DNA from: Rachicladosporium sp. CCFEE 5018
Lineage: Eukaryota; Ascomycota; Dothideomycetes; Cladosporiales; Cladosporiaceae
Length of the DNA: 64,000 nt
Assembly (NCBI GenBank): GCA_002077045.2
Contig: KZ111168.1
Span: 281,930-345,929, forward strand
Direction of reading: 5' to 3'
This document shows, in pieces, positions 1 to 10,682 of the stretch (its first letter is position 1; every line of letters begins with the position of its first letter). Made by a program: the position numbers and the translations under genes. Below the pieces are notes generated by a model that had not been told where the DNA came from, made no database searches, and saw nothing but the letters and a program-made list of their open reading frames with translations.

Positions 1-411
1 TATGGCCCGGACGCTCAACAGAGATCTGGCGAGGACGCTCTACGTATAGTCTGCTGGGACTGTAACATATGTCAGTATTGAGATAGAGCCAATGTGTATA
101 TGAAGACGACGTATAGTACCGAGTGACCTGCACGTGCTCATTGCGGGGAATAACGCCCCTCCACTGACCCGAAGGAAAGCGTAGATCTATGCAGCGTCGC
201 GACCGAGTCAGATCGCGGCACAACAACGACACCTCGGGCGCTGTGAGCAATACGCTTATTTGAAAAGAGTCGATACCTGTGTTACATGCTGTCTAGTTGG
301 CAGGTTGTAGAGTGCTCAATGCTCAACATTCCGGCATGCCCTGTTTCACATCATCAGCTGGGAATTGACCTGCACAGCGGTATCGATGCTGCTCACCTGG
401 CCCCTAGACGA
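1..411. other. Left-edge intergenic stretch
   Basis: No coding region, tRNA or repeat is recognisable here. It lies 3' of the minus-strand gene that ends at 412, so it should contain that gene's 3' UTR and terminator, but I cannot point to a defined signal. Confidence 0.4.
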
Positions 412-1413
412 TCACTTTTTAGCTTTGGCCGCCTCTGCAGCGGCCTCCTCAGCAGCCTTCATCCTGTCCCTCGCCGCTCGACTGCCACCCAACTTTGGAC
501 CCATCGCTTGGCTCGGGTTTGCTGGCGGACGTCTCATCAGATTCCGTTCCTCAGCAGCAGCCAGAAACTCGGCTTTGAACTGCATAGCTGCGAGCGTGTC
601 GTTGTCGAGCGTGCCGTCCGTGAGGCCGGGAGGCGGTGTAGGGTTGGCGCTAAGCGGGTCGTAGTGTGGGTTTGCGAACTGAGATTCAGACAGTATCTGA
701 TCGATGAGGCTGTCTCGTGCCACCTGAGAGGGCGATGGCGGCCGTGGCTCTCGGCGACGACGTTGCCGGCCTTTCGGTGCTTGGTCTGTCTTCAGAGTCA
801 TCGTTGACGGCTTAGACTGGGTAGCCTGATTCGCAGCAGCACTTGTCGCCGCAAGATGGGTACCAGTTGGCAATGAACCTGTGCTATTCGGCGGCTGTGG
901 CGAAGACTTCGCTCTGGCTTTCATTTCAGCCAACTTCGAGTCTATGAATGCCAACCTACGTTGTTAGCACTGCTCATCGCTCGATCAAGGACGACGAACT
1001 AGAGGAACGTACATATGCTTGTCGTCCGTTACCGTAGCCTTGCCAGTGGGCTTCACGAATCGCGCGTTATGCGATTCATCGACCTCGATTGTCTGCTGAG
1101 GGACAATCGCGAGTTCTGTCTCCATATTGGCCGGTGGAGGAGTGTTGGAGAACATGACGCCGTGCTTCCTTTGCCTTCGGACATGGTTGGTAAGAGCGCT
1201 CTGCTGATCGTCACCGTTCGAGTCCAAATGTTCATTCTTGTCGCCGTCGTTCCCATTGACGTGGTGAGGTTGAGCGGCTTCATTACCACGAGAGACAACC
1301 AGCGTATCTCCTGTCGCGGTCATCGGTCTGCGAGATACGATCTTCCGTCGCTTTGCTGGGCGAAAGGTGGCGTTCGTAGCCGTGTCCATGGGATCATCCA
1401 TGGCTAGTCGCAC
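412..1413 (-). CDS. Tls1/C9orf78 (Hep59 family)-like protein
   Basis: Two exons, 1413-1013 and 955-412, separated by a 57-nt intron (donor gtacgt, branch-like gctaac, acceptor gtag). The joined frame is 314 aa. Read through the junction, the protein has the run DKHMLAFIDSKLAEM (about residues 130-144). Near its end it has GPKLGGSR, followed by a charged Ala/Lys-rich tail. From memory of the family, fungal members of the C9orf78/Tls1 (Hep59) group carry a DKHMMAYI-like segment followed by a KLGGSR tail. S. pombe Tls1 and human C9orf78 associate with the spliceosome. The N-terminus contains a basic RPAKRRK stretch that could act in nuclear import. Family assignment is from motif resemblance only. 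The structure is more certain than the function. The start is the first Met of the open frame; a second Met follows four codons later. Confidence 0.6.
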
Positions 1414-1794
1414 TTTCTGGGTCGACTGTTTGAAGTCGCTCTGGCCTAGCAGAGATCTCGAAGAAATTCCGGCGACCGGCCCATACCGCAGGCTGAAGAT
1501 CGATGTTTTGCTATTCTATTGGCTATCGACGGGAAAGAAAAGGTACATGTAGACGTCGTTAAAATATCACACTCGGCCAGCCGTAGCTACTGACTCGTGT
1601 GCTCAAGCCATCTCCTCCTCTCCCGGATCGACTACAGCCAGATCTACACCCGAGGGTATCGCACTGCTGCGGCTGCAGTGCGGGCAGTGGTAGAGTTGTA
1701 CAATTAAACGATGTAGCTGTATGTCAATCGATGAGCGAGGTAGGTCGGTCGGTTCACTAATCTTTCCTTCCCATTATCATCCTACAACGTAAAA
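1414..1794. other. Divergent intergenic region
   Basis: This stretch separates the minus-strand gene starting at 1413 from the plus-strand CoA ligase starting at 1795, so it must hold both promoters. I see no clear TATA box or other defined element, and no gene. Confidence 0.4.
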
Positions 1795-3691
1795 ATGCCC
1801 TTCAAATCCCTCCAACAGGACATCCTCCTCCCACGGCACCTTACAACCTGGCAATGGCTGTTTGAGGACCCGACATACTCTCCACTCCACCGCTTTCCAC
1901 GCAATGAGCTGGCAGGCTATACCGACGCGGTAACGAAAGAGCATCTCAGCTGGTTGGATGTCAAGGAGGCAGCGACGCACCTCTCCACCGCCCTCGTGAA
2001 GAAGTATGGCCTTCAAGTCGGCGAGACAGTCGCTCTGTTCAGTCAAAACACGATATGGTACCCGGTCGCAATGCATGCTACATTACGCGTGGGCGGGAAG
2101 GTCTCTGGTGCAAGTCCAGCCTATAACGTCGAGGAAATGACCTACGCGCTACAGAAGGCCGATGCCAAATTCCTGTTAACGCACCCAAATAGCATGGAAG
2201 TTGCTGTACAGGCTGCGAAGAACGCGGGTATCCCTAAGGAACGCTTGTTTCTACTTGAGGGAAAGCTGGAAGGCTATACCACGGTCAAGGAGCTTGTCGA
2301 GATTGGGAAGAGGGAGTCGCAGCAGGCTGAGGTATTTTCGATACCGAAGGGGAAGACCAACTTCGACGTCTGTAAGTATTGGGCTCTATCTTCATTTCTC
2401 TAAAGATCTCAGAATGTGATTGCGCTCTCATGAACGTAGCCACTACAGCTCGAATATATTACACAGTACTGTGGAGAAGTCAAAGTCTATCGGGATCGCG
2501 AAAGCAGTGGACAGAGATAGCGCAGGATACTGACGCGTTGCAGGCGGATTCCTGTCGTTCAGCTCAGGTACAACAGGTCTACCCAAGGCTGTAAGTTGTG
2601 GCTGTGTGAATGCAGCACGTACCTGCTAAGACAATGTTCAGGTCATGATCGCCCATCAGAACGTCATAGCACAATGCCTCCAAGTCCTGCAAATCACGCC
2701 TCCAGATCTGAAGCGCATCCTCGCCGTGCTCCCGTCTTTCCACATCACCGGCCTGGTCCACGCCCTTCATCTCCCGGTACTGCTCAACGCCGAAGTCATC
2801 ATGCTACCCGCCTTCACGATGGAGAGCATGCTCAACACAGTCGTAGAGTACCAGCTGAAGGAGCTCCTGTTGGTCCCTCCAATCCTCATCCGTCTAGTTC
2901 GAGACCCGATAGTCGACGAATACGACTTGAGCTTTCTTCGACGGTTCTCTTCTGGCGCCGCACCTCTCAGTGAGGAGATCATCCAACTGCTGAAGCAGAA
3001 GTTCCCACAGACAGGCTTCAAGCAAGGCTACGGCATGACAGAATCCTGCTCATGCATCACAGCTCATCCGCCGAGTCTCTACGACTTCAAGTACGCTCAC
3101 GCGGTCGGCACGATCTGTGCCTCCACCACAGTCAAGATCATGAAAGAAGATGGCACGGAAGCTGGCGTCGGCGAGCCTGGTGAGATCTTAGCGAAGGGGC
3201 CGCAGATCGTAATGGGCTATCTGAACAACGACAAGGCGACGCAAGAGACCTTCGACTCAGAGGGCTATCTGCACACGGGAGATCAGGGCATGATCGACGA
3301 AGAAGGCATCATCACGATCACCGATCGCATCAAGGAGCTCATCAAAGTTAAAGGCATTGGAGTCGCGCCCGCTGAACTTGAAGACCTTCTGCTTGGCCAC
3401 CCAGAAGTGGAAGACGTCGCTGTGCTCGGCATTCAAGACGAGTATTCTGGTGAAGTACCGAAGGCGTTCATCGTTGCGAAGGCAGTGGGCAAAGCAGGAC
3501 AAGGACTGGGCAGAGAGTTGCTGGGTTATGTGAGGGAGAAGAAGGTCAGGTATAAGGCTGTGAAGGAGGTAGAGTTCGTTGAGGCAATTCCGAAGAGTGC
3601 AAGCGGCAAGATCCTGCGGAGGGTGTTGAGAGATCAGCAGAAGAGTGAAAAGAGGGGTGTGGTGGTGAGAGAGGAGAGGGCGAAGATGTGA
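1795..3691 (+). CDS. AMP-binding acyl/aryl-CoA ligase (4-coumarate-CoA ligase-like)
   Basis: Three exons, 1795-2371, 2544-2590 and 2642-3691, give 557 aa, the usual size for the 4CL-like branch of the ANL adenylating enzymes. The phosphate-binding loop SSGTTGLPK (about residues 199-207) is split from the following VMIAHQN by the second intron and is restored exactly when that intron is removed. YGMTES (about 335), the TGDQG segment (about 420) and the terminal SASGKILRR carrying the acyl-adenylate lysine (about 525) are all present. The enzyme should activate a carboxylic acid with ATP and load it onto CoA; the substrate cannot be read from sequence. The last three residues, AKM, fit a peroxisomal PTS1-type signal (small-basic-hydrophobic), suggesting a peroxisomal matrix enzyme such as those used in aromatic or fatty acid catabolism. 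Intron 1 is 172 nt, longer than most here. Intron 2 is 51 nt with a ctgctaag branch site. Confidence 0.93.
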
Positions 3692-4298
3692 TCTGTTGAC
3701 GTTGAGGGTATTTCGAACCTCGCATTTTGGCAGAGAAACACTGGTTGTGTCCTGGCGTGCGTACAACTATGTTTGGTAACTTACTTATCAGCAACTGCAG
3801 CGCGGTAATGACGCCAGTACCTTGCGGTATCGAGCATATGCGTTCTACACGTTCGCTGTGATGTGGCCGAACTTTACGGTAAGTTCGTGGCTGCTGATGC
3901 ATTCGATGGTCTGGAACTGGTCTACACCGCTACCACTGGTGGTCTGCGGCACTTCGACACTAGCCACTGACTGCAAAGATAAGAGACGGTGAGCTACTAG
4001 AGTGACTTCGTCCTTCGGGACGCAAAGTCAATTCATTTGATCTGCTCGGTATCTGGCGGCTGCACTGTGCCAAGCCATGACCATACGAGCAACGCTCTAT
4101 GGCTACGACATGATCTCAACGAAGTCCCCGCCCCTCACTTACGGCACACATCCTCCAACGTATGGATGGAAGATTCTGCATGTTCAGAATGATCTCTTTC
4201 CTGATTTCACGAAGCTCTTCCATCTTCCACACCACACGTTCCAGTTTCCCATTTCTCTTCTCAGGTCATTCGCTCGTTTCGCAGTCACTCAAGCAAAG
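3692..4298. other. Intergenic region before the cell wall protein gene
   Basis: No independent gene is seen. The frame of the next gene is open upstream to about 4077, but the N-terminal part of that extension does not resemble a signal peptide, whereas the Met at 4299 begins one. The stretch just before 4299 is rich in C and T, like a fungal 5' leader. Confidence 0.4.
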
Positions 4299-5715
4299 AT
4301 GCTCCCTTCTCTCGCTTTCGCGCTGGCGCTCGTCACCGCCGTCTCAGCCAAATGTCTAGGACCGCATGGCTGCACTCAGGGACCGCCTGTCAAGAAGGTG
4401 GAGAAGATCATTGGGCCTCGGGCAGTCTATCAATGCAATCCAGGACACTCATATCCCAATGGAGTGTCGTGCGTGTCGACTAATGGTGGACTGGCGCTCG
4501 TCACACCATCGCCCACTGCTAGCACGACGTACGCTTGCAATCCGGCACACTCTTACCCTGGAGGCGTGGGCTGCATCTCAACTGGCACCGGCCTTGCTCT
4601 AGTGACTCCCACTGCGAATGCGACGAGCTACACTACCGCTACTTCGACCAATTACACCACCTACTGTTCTGTCCCCACTGTGAACACTAAGTGTGGCAAG
4701 ACCTCTACTGTGAGTATATCTAGTCCATTGACATGCGAGGATACTAACGCTCGCCAAACAGGTCACTAGACCCAAGACCGTCACTTTCACGGGCTGTCCT
4801 TGCACGATTACTAAGACAGTGAAGACATGGTCGGTCTACACCACAAACATGACTCTCTCTTCACCGACTTGGTACCAGCCCACCAAGCCAGCGACGACCC
4901 CCTGCAATGGCACTACTGTCACCAGAACCAGCTCGTACACCAGGCCCGTGACTACGCCATGTAATGGCACTACCAGCTCCACTACCAAGGCCACCTCGTC
5001 CACCATCTCTTGCAACGGCACTGCCGTCACGATGCCTAGCTCCTACACAACCTCATATTGGATTACTACAACTGCCACGCAGGGCAACAAGACATCTACC
5101 GTCACCAGCGCTATCGTCGTTCCAGTCACGCCCATTGTGCCCAATATGACCACGAGCGTGAGTCTATACCGGTCGAAATCGCACGCGGCAGCACATTGAC
5201 ATGATACTAGATCTCCACGGGCTGCACGACCACCTACTGCCCGTCCTCTACGACCTTCACTAATGGCAACACAACGTACTCTGTACGTCGCCTTCCTCCC
5301 ACAGCTGTCAAGAGAACATCGCTGACATTCCAACCAGGTCTCCTTGCCCACGGTCCTCACCCTCCCTGTGACATCCACAATCACCTACCCCGTTGGTCCC
5401 CTGATGCCACCAGGTACCGCCCCCGTTGATCCCGTAACGCCGCCAGGCACCACACCAGTGATGCCCGTCACCCCACCAGGCACTGCTCCAGTTGTGCCTG
5501 CCACATATCCGGGCAGCTCGCCAGTCAGCCCTGTCACTCAGTCCGCTGGCTCTGCGATCCCGTCGGTGTCGTCGTACAGCGCGCAGCCTACGACTACCTC
5601 AACCTACAAGGGTCCGTACCAGTCGACTTCGTTCGCTGTGCCGAAGTCGCAGGTTGGGAACGCGATCGCCGTTGTGATTCTTGGAGTATTTGGGTGGATG
5701 GTGGTGATGGCTTAG
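4299..5715 (+). CDS. Secreted Ser/Thr-rich cell wall protein with two N-terminal Cys repeats
   Basis: Four exons, 4299-4709, 4762-5157, 5211-5282 and 5338-5715, give 418 aa. A signal peptide covers about residues 1-17 (MLPSLAFALALVTAVSA). Two copies of a roughly 30-residue unit follow, each with the pattern Y-x-CNP-x-HSYP-x-GV-x-C-x-ST and ending in GLALVTP. The middle is Thr/Ser-rich with recurrent PCNGTT blocks, which are N-glycosylation sequons. The third part has four PPGT-xPV-type repeats. The C-terminus ends in a hydrophobic segment (IAVVILGVFGWMVVMA) consistent with a GPI-attachment signal or a membrane anchor. I do not recognise a named family. It is probably a GPI-anchored wall protein or adhesin-like protein. 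All three introns are 52-56 nt and in phase 0, so each splice removes sequence between intact codons. Confidence 0.8.
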
Positions 5716-5956
5716 AGGAGACGACGACATAAAGAGAGGGAGCGGAGGGCGAGAGACGGAGATAGAATGGAGGAAGTAATGTGTAGAGTGTTGGATGCCA
5801 TAGAATGAAAATCAGCAGCATTAAGTCATCTTTATGAATGCATTATATGGATATCTCGAGTCACTTCGCTACACTACGGCCGTGGGTCACAATCGTTACA
5901 CTATTCTCATCCAGTCCTCCCGCCACCCCATGCCATCCTCCCATCAACACACCACC

Positions 5957-8392
5957 TCAATACGGCGAATTCACCACCTCACTCTTGCTCAAATAACTCC
6001 CCCTCCCCTTCCCACGTCTCGGCGTAGCCGGCAACGCAGCAATGCTCTCCCTCGTCGGTCTCAATAGCTGCCGTCTAGCAACCATATCAACCTCATTCGG
6101 CAGCGCGACAACGATGTTCTTGTCACTGCCGAATTTAAAGTTATCAGCCTTCACCTCCTCGCTATACCGCTTGATGGAGTAAGGATCCTTGCGCCCGGCG
6201 AGAACTTTCTTCATGCTCCAGGTGACCACGAAGGGGCCGGTGGCTGTGATGATGGCTGTCTCGGAAGCGTCTTCGCCTGTGTTGAATTTGGCTGGGGTGA
6301 AGGAGAGGGGTGCTTTAGTCTCGTGCTGGAATTGCGCCACATGACTTGGTGTGAGAGCGAGGCGACGGGGTTGCGGTTTGGAGTCTTTGGCGAAGGGCTT
6401 CTCGAAGCCGAGTTTGCCTTCGTTCTTGCCAGAGTGCTGCATGTTGTCAATCAGCAGGAGGTAAGTGCGGGTCGTGGCCAGGACCCAGCGGCCGTTGGCG
6501 GAGTTGTCTAGGCCGATGATGGGGTCGCCGAGAGCTGGCAGCGCGGTCTTGGCTTGGATGCCGAGGCGGTCGAACATGCGAATGTCGCCCTTGTTCGAGG
6601 CGACGGAGATGTAGCCCTGGGATGTGGTAGCTGCCGCGGAGAAGTCGTTTTTGCTGGCGTATTGCTTCAGCTGAGATTCCACGAGCTTGTTGCCAGCGAG
6701 ACGAGGATCGATGCGGTAGAGCGCGTTGTGCGAAAGCCCTATGAGGGTCTGCTCATTGGTGGTCTGGGCGAACTTATTTTCTGGTGCGAAGACATTGACT
6801 GGGATATCGTCGTGAACTTTCCACTCGTCGACGACCTTGCCATACTCCATGTCCATGCGGAATAGGCTGTTGGGGTTGTCGGCGCTCTGTAGGACCATGT
6901 CACGGTCTTGCATGTGGAGCATGACCTTCTTGGGGGCGAACTTCTTGCCCTTTATGTCTTGAACTTTGCTGATGCTGGTGGAGAATTCGAGGCGATTGTC
7001 GTCTGTGTGCTTGAAGACTCCGATCTTGTCGCCGCGCACGACAAAAGAGCGGTCGACTTTGGCACCGACTGCGAGCTGACTGTTGACATTGCCATCTTCG
7101 TCGCGCAGCACAACATCGTCCTCGCTTTCGTCTGAGTCGTAGTGTTCGCTCTTCTGACCGTCATCTGCATCCTCGTATTCATCTTCCTCGTCCTCTTCCG
7201 CAGCCTCCGCCTCCCGCTCATCGTCTTTCGAATCCTCGATAACCAGATCATTGAACGAGTCGAGCACATAGTCTCGATCTGCATCCTTGATCGCCTTCGC
7301 CCACTTCAGCTGATTTTGATTCTCCCACAGCGCCTGCATCAGACCCTCCTGAAAGCGCTCCTCCGTCTCTCGATCCTTGAACTTCAGCAGCCATGAGTAC
7401 GCCGAGCCATCCTCGCTGTAGTGGTTGAAGATGAAGCTGAGGTATTCGAAGTTGAAGACCGGATTGATGTCTGCGATGACCTCTTGACCCAGCCAGTCTT
7501 GCTTTGTGCCCACGATCTGTAGCCAGTACTTCCAATTGCCCACCTCGCTCACTTGCGCATGCACAGCCGCATCTTGCAAGACGAATGTGCCTGATGTGAA
7601 GTCGAAGAGGTGGAGCTCAGCATGCTCGCTGCACAGTACTTCTCGGCTCGTGGGCGCGGCTCTCGATGCCGGCGCTTTGGTGGGTGTCTGCTCGATCGCC
7701 TTCTGCGGTGTGGCGGCGGCGACGTGCTTCATAGTCGACTCACGTGCCATGCTGCCGGGCTCCTGATATGCAGGTGTCCGTGGAGTCTTTGTCACAATCG
7801 GGCTGCTGTTGGCGGACTGCGCGACGGGCGACTGGACCGCAGAACTTATCACTGGACTCGCCTCTGGCACTTCACCCTCTCCTTCAAAGTCGAACTCCTC
7901 AAGCTCCTCTTCTGTGGCCTGCTCGTGACTTCTGCGAAACTTCCTCTCGAACTGACACTGCGCCGCCGCAAGCTCAAAGCTCGCCGCAGTCTCCGGCTTA
8001 GTCGAGCTATGACACACAAACTCGTACAAGTCTCCCGAATCGCCACTCAGATCCCGCCACGCAAGGACAGTGTCACCAGTATCCTGAAGACTGACCCTAA
8101 AGCGTAAGCTCTCGTCGAGGATGAAAATGCGTTCGTCCTTGTCGCCCTCCCCGTCGCCTTCCTCGTTCAGCTCCTCTTCGCCCTCTTCGTAGGCGCGCTG
8201 GATGGCGAGGTGATATTGAAACTCTTGGCCGGTGCGACGGATGAAGGCAGCAGCGTCTTTGAAGATGAGCTCGCTTGAGCCTTTCAGGGAATGCGGGCGC
8301 ACGAGGTAAAGCTGTCCCTGCTGGATCTCGACGATGTTGGTCTTATCTGCGTTGCCGAAGACGAGTTTCGAAAGAGACTTCAGCGCAAACAT
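5957..8392 (-). CDS. vid27: VID27-like cytoplasmic protein
   Basis: A single 811-aa exon, close to the normal length of fungal Vid27 proteins. It starts MFALKSLSKLVFGNADK, with an N-terminal PH-like part, an acidic linker (EGEEELNEEGDGEGD and a DEEDEYEDADD stretch near residue 400) and a C-terminal WD40-like VID27 domain (about residues 440-790) with segments such as LIGLSHNALYRIDPR and YISVASNKGDIRMFDR. In yeast Vid27 is a cytoplasmic protein implicated in vacuole import and degradation of gluconeogenic enzymes, but its molecular role is poorly defined. The open frame is uninterrupted and the start is the first Met. The 3' end lies 241 bp from the end of the convergent cell wall protein gene. 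Confidence 0.92.
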   Translation of the reverse strand: MFALKSLSKLVFGNADKTNIVEIQQGQLYLVRPHSLKGSSELIFKDAAAFIRRTGQEFQYHLAIQRAYEEGEEELNEEGDGEGDKDERIFILDESLRFRVSLQDTGDTVLAWRDLSGDSGDLYEFVCHSSTKPETAASFELAAAQCQFERKFRRSHEQATEEELEEFDFEGEGEVPEASPVISSAVQSPVAQSANSSPIVTKTPRTPAYQEPGSMARESTMKHVAAATPQKAIEQTPTKAPASRAAPTSREVLCSEHAELHLFDFTSGTFVLQDAAVHAQVSEVGNWKYWLQIVGTKQDWLGQEVIADINPVFNFEYLSFIFNHYSEDGSAYSWLLKFKDRETEERFQEGLMQALWENQNQLKWAKAIKDADRDYVLDSFNDLVIEDSKDDEREAEAAEEDEEDEYEDADDGQKSEHYDSDESEDDVVLRDEDGNVNSQLAVGAKVDRSFVVRGDKIGVFKHTDDNRLEFSTSISKVQDIKGKKFAPKKVMLHMQDRDMVLQSADNPNSLFRMDMEYGKVVDEWKVHDDIPVNVFAPENKFAQTTNEQTLIGLSHNALYRIDPRLAGNKLVESQLKQYASKNDFSAAATTSQGYISVASNKGDIRMFDRLGIQAKTALPALGDPIIGLDNSANGRWVLATTRTYLLLIDNMQHSGKNEGKLGFEKPFAKDSKPQPRRLALTPSHVAQFQHETKAPLSFTPAKFNTGEDASETAIITATGPFVVTWSMKKVLAGRKDPYSIKRYSEEVKADNFKFGSDKNIVVALPNEVDMVARRQLLRPTRESIAALPATPRRGKGRGSYLSKSEVVNSPY

Positions 8393-8790
8393 GATGCGGA
8401 TGGGGTAATGAGCATGGCAGTGAATGGGAATGCGGTGACCTTATCAGTGTTGAATGCGACAGCAGTCGTTTGTTGATGGTGAGACGTCATTTGGTCGCTA
8501 GCGGGGTCTTTTGTGTAAGGCTGCAGCACAAACGCCACTCAAGTGAATCAATGTGGCGCAGCTGCCTGGCTCCAAGTAAGTGAAGCGACGGGAAGTGACA
8601 TTGAGACCAGACTCCCAACATGGTAGATGGAGCGATTGTCCCAGATAATATGTTGCGAGACAATAGATGTAAAGATACAGGCATGCAGGCACCCGCGTAG
8701 TAAAGGCAGTCCCAAGGGAGCAGATGAAGGCAACATCGCAAGACAAATACGCCTGTGAGTTTACCTCAGACCTCTCGAGATCGCCCTGTC
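8393..8790. other. Intergenic region between two minus-strand genes
   Basis: It should contain the promoter and 5' UTR of the VID27 gene and the 3' UTR of the 2H phosphoesterase gene. No other feature is evident. Confidence 0.4.
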
Positions 8791-9805
8791 TCAATACGCC
8801 TTCCCAAGATAGACGGTCGCACCGCCACCATACCACAGCGTACCTTGCCGATGATCGAGGCCCGTCTCCTGACCCACTCGCCACTCACCATGCGGACTCG
8901 GCCAGACCTCATTCTCAAGCCATGCATTGATGCTCTCGATCGTCTCAACAAGCTTCGCCACCTTCTCGTGATCGACCTTACCATCGACTTCGAAGTCCTG
9001 CTTCGTGACGAAGCGACCGACAGTCAAATGTGCCGAGGGGACGACGTAGCGGCTCTCTACTTTGACGCCTGCCGCTTGAACTTTATTGAAGACATCTCGT
9101 CGGAGATGGTGGTAGCTGTACTGATCGTCGTCGTCTCCTGAGGCTGGGAGGAATGATACTGCCAGAGCTTGGGCATCGAAGCTGATCATTGGCCTGATGA
9201 GTCGAGCGCGATGGTCGTGTGTGCAGTCTGCAATGTCGTGGGCTGATGGCGAAAGCTGCTTGACAAGGCTGTCGATCTCGGTTGCTGTTCGAGAGTGCGT
9301 GACTTCGAGTGCTGTCATGTGTAGATTTTCGGGTGGCATGATCCACATGTCTATAATCGTAAGCACTGTGAGTCTTCCATTACAATTGGTAGGCGGACGC
9401 ACTTGGTGCAATCGTCAGTAGCCGTCGCTGAACCCCAACGATCAGTTCCCGGATTCTCGTAGGCGGTCTGGCCCAAAACACGAGACAGTGTCTCCAGTCT
9501 TCGCCTCCAGACTGCAACTGAGCCAGCATCTCATCGATCACCACGCCTGAAAAGTCCGGTGCGAGCAGCTTGGCCTTCTGCTGAGCATTGCGGTTCGTGC
9601 GATGCTTCTCGTAGACAGCCTGGATCTTCGACTGTATCCAGTCAGTCGATGTAAGCAGGCTATGTCCTTCTTAGTGCCAGTCTTGGCCCATTGAGTGTCG
9701 TACCGGATCGTCATCACAGGTCTCGATGAGTCCGTCGTAGGGGTTATCGGACTGGCTCGCAGATGCTGCGCCAGAGAAGTCCTCGAAGGTATAGTAAGCT
9801 GCCAT
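8791..9805 (-). CDS. 2H phosphoesterase superfamily protein (RNA ligase/cyclic phosphodiesterase-like)
   Basis: Three exons, 9805-9704, 9631-9403 and 9350-8791, give 296 aa. The introns are 72 and 52 nt; the second splice joins IAP to N-MWIMPPENLH. The protein has the two H-x-T signatures that define 2H phosphoesterases: HMT at about residues 121-123 (NLHMTALEV) and HLT at about 218-220 (HLTVGRF), roughly 97 residues apart as expected for the two lobes. Family members hydrolyse or transesterify 2',3'-cyclic phosphates on RNA or nucleotides; the real substrate here is unknown. The N-terminus begins MAAYYTFEDF and is followed by a charged helical region. The gene is divergent from the DNMT5 gene, with 877 bp between the two start codons. 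Confidence 0.82.
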
Positions 9806-10682
9806 TAATTCAGTGCGATGCGTGTCCTGAGAGTCAGCTGAGCAGACGCATCACGACGAACACAAAGGGTTGCCTCGCATGTCACTATGCCTGACCATCA
9901 TTTGTGAAGCACAGTCTTGTGGTGACTCCATTCATTGGTTAGGCTCCACAGCATCGGGCTTGGCAACCTCAAATCAACCTCTTCACATCCTTCGTAATAG
10001 AACTATCGGCTCGTAATGCATCTGTGGACTGACGACATCGTCCTACCACTTTTGGGTCATGGAGTACATGCTCTGGTAGTTCGTCGACTGCACTTTAGCA
10101 CAGGCGGCTCGCAGGTCGTCGCCACTGATCGCGTGCTATGATCACCGCCACTCACACCGAGCTCCCCGAATCGGAGAAGCCCGACTTTCGTGCCAACACT
10201 CGTGCCAGTGTAATCCAGACCGCCTGATAATGGTGGGATCTCAAGGACTCGAAATGCCGCCGCCATCTGAGCTGGGCGGCGTAGAGGACAGCCGACGCCT
10301 CGTCACATCGTGCGACGCATCTTACGGCACACTGCACAAGGGCTTAGATGCAGCACTGGTAGCCGTTCGGTGGACTGGCCCCGACATATGCACTTGGAAT
10401 GGCATGTTGTCGACATCGCTGTCGACTTTGCTGGAACAATGCACCTGGCCTTACTTAAGCAGGTGGCATGTTCGCGACAAAGGTTTCTCTTGGCGCGTTT
10501 CTACGCGTCTATCGAACCTCAAATTCCCAATGCCGGTGCAACACCACTGCAGTACTGTCTATGCGCCTTGCGCACTGCATCGCCCCCCACAGTGTTCCCC
10601 TTCGCACCGTTTCTCATCGCATGTCATACCATTGGGGTTCAGTACTAATGTGAGAACGCAGTATACTTCAGCTATCAGCACA
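9806..10682. other. Divergent promoter region between 2H phosphoesterase and DNMT5 genes
   Basis: The DNMT5 reading frame is open upstream to 10230, but that extension lacks domain features. The Met at 10683 has A at -3 and begins a basic, nuclear-looking N-terminus, so I treat 10230-10682 as 5' UTR. No other gene is seen. Confidence 0.45.

Noticed and set aside
4077..4298. N-terminal extension of the cell wall protein
   Set aside because: It would bury the signal peptide that starts at 4299.
10230..10682. 151-codon upstream extension of the DNMT5 frame
   Set aside because: No domain; a basic nuclear-looking start with good context lies at 10683, so this is probably leader.
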